Made by a program: the position numbers and the translations under genes. DNA of 64,000 nucleotides from contig DF240480.1 of assembly GCA_000507305.1 (NCBI GenBank), positions 52,221-116,220 of the forward strand, in the 5' to 3' direction. A model generated the notes under the pieces. The model saw nothing but the letters and a program-made list of their open reading frames with translations, was not told the DNA's origin and searched no databases. This DNA comes from Breviolum minutum Mf 1.05b.01 (Eukaryota; Sar; Dinophyceae; Suessiales; Symbiodiniaceae). This document shows positions 57,774-64,000 of the stretch, in pieces (position 1 is the first letter of the stretch; every line of letters starts with the position of its first letter).

Positions 57774-59480
57774 CACAACCACTGCTGAGATTTTTGAAGG
57801 CTTCGAGTTGTCGAGGTCTATTAGCTGTAGGACTTTCAGAAATGTTTTTTGGCTGAAATCATGCCAGCTGCCTTTTTGTTCTCCAAAACAAGTTAACCTA
57901 ACTTTCACTTTCAGGATGGGCGGATATGGGTCCAGCTGGAGCTGTTGCATTCTAAGGTCCTATTACCGTGACCACTTGGTGGCTTGCCGCGCCCAGTTGA
58001 ACGGTGTGGATGCTCCTACTCCTGAGGAGACTGACATGCACATGGAGGGCATCCAGGCCTTTGCCAAGCAGGCATTGGCTGGTGCCTCTGCAGCCATGCT
58101 GTTCACCAGCTCCATGGAGGCAGCGGTTGCATACCCCATTTTTGCCCAACAGAACTACGCCAACCCTCGTGAGTACACGGGAAAGATTGTGTGCGCCAAC
58201 TGCCACTTGGCAAGCAAGCCAATTGAGGTGAGGCTTCCACAGGCCGTGCTCCCAGACACTATCTTCAAGATGGAGGTTGAGGTGCCTGCCAAGTACGCCA
58301 AGCGCCGCCAGCCTTTGGCTGATGGCTCCAAGGGCCCAATGAACATTGGTGCCATCGCAGTGATGCCTGAAGGATGGAAGTTGGCTCCCAAGGATCGTCT
58401 TCCCAAGCCATTGAAGAAGGAGATGAAGGGCTTGGCCTGGGCTCCTTACAGCAAGGAGCACGCTGGACGCATGACGTTTTGAGAAGATTATGTTGCTTGT
58501 GAAAATGGTCTGAAGCGGTTACATGCTAGATTATTACAGCTTCAATACGAAATGTTTCTGCTCACTCTTGTTTATATATCCGATCCAGTCTTTTCCACAC
58601 AGGACAAACAGAACAACACAAGATGTTGTTGGAACAGCATCTTCAATACCAACATGTAGTTTTCTTTTCATTTTAAGGTAGGCTCCGATTTTCCCAGCTT
58701 TTCCCGTTAAGTTTTGGGCATCACCGTTGTCATGTTTCAGGAGTATCCCAACATTGTGGTGGCTGGTCCAGTACCAGGTGAGCCGGAGAAGTCCGCACGG
58801 GAATCCAGAAACTAAGTGACATATGACCCTCCCTGAAACTTACAGCCATTCGAGTTTTTACACCTGAAAAATGGGTTGGAGTTTGGAATTTTCCCCATGA
58901 ATTTTCCTGAATTGGGGGCAATTTTTAGGCCTATTTTCAGTTTTTTTTTTGCTGTTAGTTTTTGGGATGGTATAGTTCGTGTTTGTGTGATAAGTTAAGA
59001 CGATTTTTAAATCCCCGGAGGTTTGAGGATTCAGCCCGTAATCCACGCCCAGAAGAGCCCAGGTTTTTTTTGGCATGCCCAGAAAATTAGAGAAACTTTT
59101 TGCATAGATATTACGGGCTAATTCTTAAGCAAATTATGGAACAATATGTCCAATATGGATGAGCTGTAGACAGAGTTTTTTAGGGTTGTTTCACATATTT
59201 TTCATGAATCCACTTTATATTGACAAAAGCTGCAGTCTGATGACGAAGTACCATGTATTTTCCTCCAATCATCATTTTTGCTCTAAGGATATCCTTTGTA
59301 TTTTTCGCCATGGCATATTGCATATTACTAGTGAAGATGCGCAGTTTCACCACCTATCTCAAATCCCTAATGGCACAGCACCACGTTCCGCTGAAAATCC
59401 AGCAAAAATGCGGGGTGCTTCTAGGTGAGACCTATGAGAAGATGGTGCTTCCAGTCTTGTCGCCGGATCCCAACACCGAT
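56928..59480 (+). CDS. petA: Cytochrome f precursor, tandem copy 5, exons 1-5 only
   Basis: Inferred exons: 56928-57039, 57559-57664, 57957-58455, 58741-58777, 59425-59480. Exon 1 begins MALTPAFTVLSPGVVAPVAE and exon 2 carries the ALAACGMAAAAGVRRAAR block, so the presequence groups with copies 3 and 4. The 499-nt exon 3 has an intact lumen signal, Tyr1 and CANCH. Exon 5 ends PDPNTD with a GC donor where copies 1-4 use GT. Exons 6-11 are absent before 64000; instead a second retroelement begins near 60.1 kb. Either the element sits in a long intron 5 and the gene resumes beyond the window, or the copy is truncated. The first five exons show no disabling change. Confidence 0.88.
57388..57506. 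repeat. Short TIR element, family B, in petA copy 5 intron 1
   Basis: CAGCATCAGAAATCCGACGA at the left and GGGATTTCTGAACCATCAAC plus AG at the right, with the GATCACCAGTTGAGGTGGGT and TATCCCATTATTTAC core shared with 14551. Confidence 0.8.
57715..57772. repeat. (GAT)n microsatellite in petA copy 5 intron 2
   Basis: GAT run at the same intron position as in copies 3 and 4. It produces a spurious poly-Met start joined to exon 3. Confidence 0.95.
58828..58975. repeat. Probable diverged TIR element, family C-like, in petA copy 5 intron 4
   Basis: ACCCTCCCTGAAACTTACAG at the left and GCTGTTAGTTTTTGGGATGG plus TA at the right are imperfect inverted copies, with CACCTGAAAAATGGG inside. It is the longest and least regular member. 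Confidence 0.45.
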
Positions 59481-59486
59481 GCTACT

Positions 59487-60076
59487 TGCCCTACTTGAAT
59501 AATGGATCCCAGTTGTTTTTTGTTTTGGTTCCTGGGAAGAAATTGGAAAATTCATAATTCTTGGATATGAGCCCAAAATGGCGACTTTACACCCTGGAAG
59601 ATTATACATAAGTCATACGTCACATATTCATGAATGTTTGGTTCAGATCATGTTCCTTTCTAAATGGGTGATTTGTAGGTTCCATGTTAATCTGACGGGG
59701 TGTATTCATTTCAATGTCGGAAGTTTGGCAAGGTGGGTGAAGAGTGAGATCTTAGGATCAAGGTAAAGATGCGATGGTTCCGTTTTCCACTGAATCAAGA
59801 CTATGGGAGGATCCGGGTAAATCCATGGAGTTTTTTTGATCATTTAATAATTGGGGATGGTCATCCTAAGTTTCTCGACTTTTGTTTTATAAGTTATGAT
59901 TTCTATGTTGTAGGGGCTCTTCGTTAAGGGTGAGATGACGATAGGGACGATCCCAAGCCAAAGAAGATATGAATCTAGGAAAGATGTTGGCACTCCCTCA
60001 CAATTCGAGGGGATGTGTCTTGACTAATTTCATGTGTGCATGTGACACCATCGCAACATAGCAGTACACCCTATGA
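59487..60076. other. Non-coding stretch between petA copy 5 exon 5 and retroelement 2
   Basis: No petA exon and no other gene is recognised. A partial family D arm lies at about 59770-59822. If copy 5 is intact, this is the beginning of its intron 5. Confidence 0.5.
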
Positions 60077-60391
60077 ATGTCAATATCTATGAGCGATGCC
60101 TCCAATTTTCCTGCTCAAGGTTCATGTGGGCTCCCCAGGTTCTCCAGGTGGTTGGTCTTTTCCGTGACTTGTCGTGGTCGTTGTCTTGTCCTTTGTATTG
60201 TGGTTCCTCAGTTGTCCCTGTTTTCCTTTCTGGTTACCTCTTTGGACTTATCTGTGGACTTGCTCTTGCTGCTTCAATACTTTGGATTTTGGACTTCCCA
60301 CTTCGCACTTCAGCCCTTCCACCTGGTTCATCATTGGTCGTGGGTAGAGCCGGGTCCCTCCGAGCCCGATCGCGTCTGTCTGGCTATCTGC

Positions 60392-62608
60392 ATGAGTGAT
60401 CTCCCTTCTCAAGCCATCCAAGAGCTTACCTCTGCTGTTCAAGCCCTTACCTTGGCCATTTCAGGCCAGTCTCCTTCAGCACAGCCCTCATCGGCTGATT
60501 CCTCTCCTGGTGATTGGGAGGTGATTGGCACTGAAACCCAGGACATTCGTGTTGCCAAGGATATCCACTGCACTAGTGTCAAACATCGTACTGCAGAAGA
60601 AGGCCCAGGTGAGATACCCCCTATCCTTTTGGACTTTGCTCGCAACAAGTTGACGGCCAAATCACCAGGCCCTGAATTTCGTGCTCGACGTGCCTTCAAC
60701 GCAGGTTTCTGGGCTCGTATTGCAATCGACACCGACACTGCCTATTCCTTGGCTGAGCCTATCCCTGAGTGCCGGATCCAACACTGGATCGTCCTTGCTT
60801 GCCCTGCTTTTGGTGGGTCAGCTCGGTTCACTACCAGATCGGATTTTGGACGTGCCATCGAAGGTGATCCCAGGTTCAGCGTCTACGAAGCCTTTGCCTC
60901 ACAGACGGAGCTCGAGATCTTTTGCGCTGGGGCCTCGGTCCCACTTCCAGCCCTGAAGACATGGAGAAAACCAGTGTCAAGTTTGTCAGCGAGGGGGACT
61001 CAAGCCTCCTCGTCTGGAGCCCACCCTCAGATGCAGTGAGAGCAGGGGGGCCTCCCTCCTGCTTTGCAATCCCTCTGATGTCCAGGAGAGGGGGGTTGCT
61101 GATCATGGTTCCCGATGAGTTCCTGGACGCTAATCTGCTTTTGGATGCACTGCAGAGTGAAGAGGAAGGAATGATTGGACCTTCAAAGGATTTTACTTCG
61201 GGCTTGGTAGAGGAAGATGATGATGGCCAGGTGATCCCTTTGGGTAGGAGTTGTCAGGTGTTGGTCGTGGACGTCGCGGACGAAGCTCTCCTTGGCATGC
61301 TGGACTATGACCCTGTTACCCATGATTTTGAAAGCTGTGCCTCGTTCGATGGAACTCGCCCCTCAGCACTTCCTATGATCTGCGATGTTATGGCTGATGT
61401 GAAGACCTGGCTTGAAGGTGTCACCGAGAATCGGTTGCATTTTTACTCAGCTCGAGAAGAGCAGGAGCAGCCTCCCAAGGCTCCACCGAAGAAGGGGCCA
61501 TCCGCCAAGAAGATCACCAACGTAGCCATTATGGAGAACCTCACCGCTTTGCAGAACCAGCTTCAAGCTCTTCAAGCACAACAAGATCTCCTGAAGGGAG
61601 AGAAGGCCTCTTCGTCTGCCACTCCTGCCGCCGCTCCTTTCACACCTATGCTTGCCACCTCAAAGATGCCAGGCGTTTCAGCCAACCTTGCCATGCCAGC
61701 AGGTCCTTTGAAAGCTGCTGCCAGACTGGTGGGGCCTCCGCCCAAGTCAAAGCCTCCCTGTTGCGTTTGCTCCGGAAGAAGAGGTGATCGGTGGAGGAGG
61801 TGGTGGAGCCGAGCCAGCAGAAGCCAGCACAGATCCAATGATCAGAGCAATCACTCAACAATCCCAAGCTCTGACAGCTCTTGTCGCCCATTTGGCGGGA
61901 GGAGATCCTCTCACCGAGTTGCAAGCCATTGGAAGTGGAGCAGGGGGAAGCTTGAGTTCGAAAGGCGTAGCCAGAAGAGAAAAAATGCAGGCCGATTTAG
62001 CCAGCCGTCAATCCAACTACTTTCTCCAAGTACAGCAGCAGTTGTTCCGACGTATGCACCCGAGCCTTCCGGTTCCACGTACGGAATCAGAACTCCTTGG
62101 GTATGGTGCCACGATGACTGCCTATATGGAGAAGCAGGGAGGGTACAAGAACAACAAGGACCAAGCACTTTGCCTGTGGATTGCAGCCCATGCGATGGAT
62201 TCAGCTATGCTTGGAGACGACCATGGATGCCGAGAATTCCTCGCACTGCTGGTTACCTGTTTGGAACAAGCCTCCTTCGACGGCAACTGGAATGTGGCCT
62301 ACCTTCTTTCACTACTGGAAATGCCGCCGGCCACAGTCTTCACAGAGAGGGTTGCCAACATGCCTGGGTTGGATCGTCCGTTCAGCCCTTTGGTACCCCA
62401 ACAGTGGGCGGCTTGTGCACTGGCTTACATGAAAGAGGTCGACGTGCTGGCGACGAAGAAGACAGAACTGAAGGTGCCACGTGTGGTTCCTCCAAAGCCT
62501 GCGGCTCCCAAGCCATCCGATCCAGATCCCGCCAATCCCCCCAGTCCGAGGAGACGGCCGAAGTTCCCCAAGAAGCCGAAAGGATCTCCGGATCCCAAGG
62601 CTGCATGA
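60392..62608 (+). pseudogene. Gag-like ORF1 of retroelement 2, spread over shifting frames
   Basis: The likely start is ATG at 60392 (MSDLPSQAIQEL). The first part, including RRAFNAGFWARIAIDTDTAY and IQHWIVL, continues to about 60940. The protein-like reading then moves to another frame (VKFVSEGDSSLLVW, DALQSEEEGMIG, a Gln/Leu coiled-coil LTALQNQLQALQAQQDLL) until about 61765, and returns to the first frame (EEEVIGGGGGGAEP, then helical text with LWIAAHAMD and WNVAYLLSLLEMPP) until the stop at 62606-62608 after a Pro/Lys-rich tail. I recognise no named domain. Two frame changes mean either an inactivated copy, sequence errors, or frameshift translation; the labels Gag-like and pseudogene are inferences from position and the broken frames. 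Confidence 0.55.
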
Positions 62609-64000
62609 TGCCCTTGAAGGTTGGAGTTTCACATGGAGGTGGTCGATGCACTTCCTCCAACATGCATGTTGTGGATGATAGTGATGATTTCAGCAGAGGT
62701 TGCGAAGACAGTCGCTCTGGTTTCGTTGCACAGTGTCCTCCAGAATTTGATAGCAAATCCAAGGGTACTGATGTCCATCGTCGTCCCTTGACAGACAGAA
62801 AACATGAGCCTTTTTCACAAGGACAGAACACACTGTCCTATGCCAAGTGGTGCTCCACAGAGGTCTTGAGAACTAGGACCCCTTTTGGTGCATTTCTTGC
62901 AAAATCCATCCGATTGTCCAAGTGTCTGTCGTCAGACCTTGCACCGACCTTCTTTCCTCTGCCTATCCCTCCAGGATACTGGCATGAGATGCCTGCAGCC
63001 GCCAGTTCCCATAAGCGTCGTGCCATCCATCGTAGTCGTGCATTACATGTGATCGTCATGGCCTTGAACTTTTGGCATAGTGGTGGTTCCTTTCCTGAGG
63101 GCCATTTGTTGCAGAGAGCCCCTAACTCCTTGCACCTAACCTTATATAGGAGAATCAGGGCTTCGTTTCCCAGAGCTTGTCACCAGACTGGGTGAAATCA
63201 GTGAGGTCCTCACAAAAAATGGTTGCAGTGTCTCTCCCTATGAGAAAAGTTTTTCAGGAATTGAAGTCCCCAAAGATGATTCATCAATGCCTGAGTTGCG
63301 GCCTTATCGAGACCTTAACCCTGATCGCCTGTACAGAGAACCTGCCGTTTTAGCTTTTGATAAAGCCGTAGGTGTCCATGTCCCGATTCGTGACTCCCAT
63401 GAGACCATTGCCAGACTTGCAGCTTTGTGGGACAAGCAGGGACTCCTGATGATACATAGGGAAGCAGTCGATCCAAACCGCTATGTTCGTATCTTCAACG
63501 CCTATAAGGCGGCTGATATAGATAGGCAAATAGGTGACCGTAGATCTGCTAATGCCCTAGAAGCCAGAATTTCGGAATATGGCCCTTCGTGCAAACTTCC
63601 GGCAGGTAGTGATTTTAGTGAGTTGTCCATCAACCCCAAGAAGGAGACTTTGGTGATTTGTATAACAGATAGAAAGGACTTTTATCATCAATTTTGGACA
63701 AGTCGTAGAAAAGCACTGGCCAACACGGTTGGTCCTGGCATCCCATGTCACCTTGTTGAGCACTGTGATAGCTATGCCCTTTTTTCTTTGATTTCGTCCA
63801 AGCGTCGCTACAACGGAGAAAAGCACGGAGACATGCTGCATGGAACCCAGGATGGAGTTGGACTTGAGCCTCACCTGTGCCACATTGCATTTCGTTCAAT
63901 ACTTCAGGGCGATCACTGCGGAGTCGACATTGCCACCGAGTCCCACATGCAGTTGCTGCAGAGCGGAGGGTTGCTTCAACCAGACAGAGGGACTTGTCAT
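62605..64000 (+). CDS. Reverse-transcriptase-like ORF2 of retroelement 2, partial
   Basis: ATG at 62605 overlaps the ORF1 stop in an ATGA arrangement. The first part (MMPLKVGVSHGGG to HLTLYRRIRA) ends by about 63155. The protein-like text then continues in the frame one base later (GLRFPELVTRLGEISEVL onward), open from 63140 to the window end. CITDRKDFYHQF at about 63659-63694 resembles RT motif A (D-x-K-x-x-F-x-Q), with Asp at 63668 and 63677; SILQGDHCGVDIATESH lies near 63900. The catalytic YxDD-type motif C would lie beyond the window, so the RT assignment rests on motif A and context. One frame change near 63150 is present. Confidence 0.6.

Larger units (their letters stand above)
60077..64000 (+). 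mobile_element. Second retroelement, RT-encoding, lineage not determined, runs off the window
   Basis: A Gag-like ORF1 region (60392-62608) is followed by a reverse-transcriptase-like ORF2 (62605 onward), in an order and with sequences unlike the copia element at 49 kb. No LTR, primer-binding site or target duplication was found at the left edge, so LTR, LINE or tyrosine-recombinase class cannot be decided from this part. Three apparent frame changes suggest decay or programmed frameshifting. Confidence 0.7.

Noticed and set aside
57724-57780. Poly-Met/poly-Asp start fused to petA exon 3 in copy 5
   Set aside because: It is a GAT microsatellite in intron 2 that happens to stay in frame with exon 3; the real exons 1-2 lie upstream.

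Overview
The window looks like nuclear DNA of a dinoflagellate, most likely a photosynthetic, peridinin-type one such as Symbiodiniaceae. The evidence is a tandem array of a nuclear gene for cytochrome f (a protein that is plastid-encoded in plants and most algae), introns with GT, GC or GA donors and an invariant AG|G acceptor, short hairpin-ended repeats scattered through introns and spacers, and dinoflagellate-style retrotransposons. No bacterial operon, CRISPR array, rRNA or tRNA gene was seen.

Layout. Positions 1-13667 hold no gene I can recognise, only microsatellites, short terminal-inverted-repeat (TIR) elements and one weak candidate exon near 199-380. From 13668 to 59480 there are five head-to-tail copies of petA on the + strand: copy 1 13668-23550, copy 2 25280-33224, copy 3 34448-40005, copy 4 41232-47824, and copy 5 56928-59480, which lacks its later exons in this window. 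Each complete copy has eleven exons with conserved phases and predicts 411-424 residues: a variable presequence, a thylakoid-lumen signal ending AVA, and a nearly invariant 279-residue mature cytochrome f with Tyr1, CANCH haem motif (C21, C24, H25) and a C-terminal membrane helix. Intergenic spacers are 1.2-1.7 kb, except between copies 4 and 5, where a Ty1/copia element has landed.

The Ty1/copia element (PBS at 49026, polyprotein 49080-56762) has the usual Gag, zinc knuckle, protease, integrase, reverse transcriptase and RNase H. It also carries a cytosine-methyltransferase-like domain between protease and integrase, and a 195-codon overlapping ORF in another frame that resembles an ExoX C-terminal-like domain followed by a coiled coil. 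No 3' LTR is visible; the sequence passes through an N in a TA repeat straight into petA copy 5. A second, differently organised retroelement starts near 60.1 kb and runs off the window. It has a Gag-like ORF broken by frameshifts, then a reverse-transcriptase-like ORF2 whose ATG overlaps the ORF1 stop.

The most interesting structure is the combination of (i) a highly intronised petA array in which 22 of 45 inferred donors are GC or GA, and (ii) at least five families of roughly 95-130 bp TIR elements, several built so that the left terminus supplies GT and the right terminus supplies AG. These behave like introners, i.e. ready-made introns. No element occupies the same place in two gene copies, so they appear to have arrived after the array formed.
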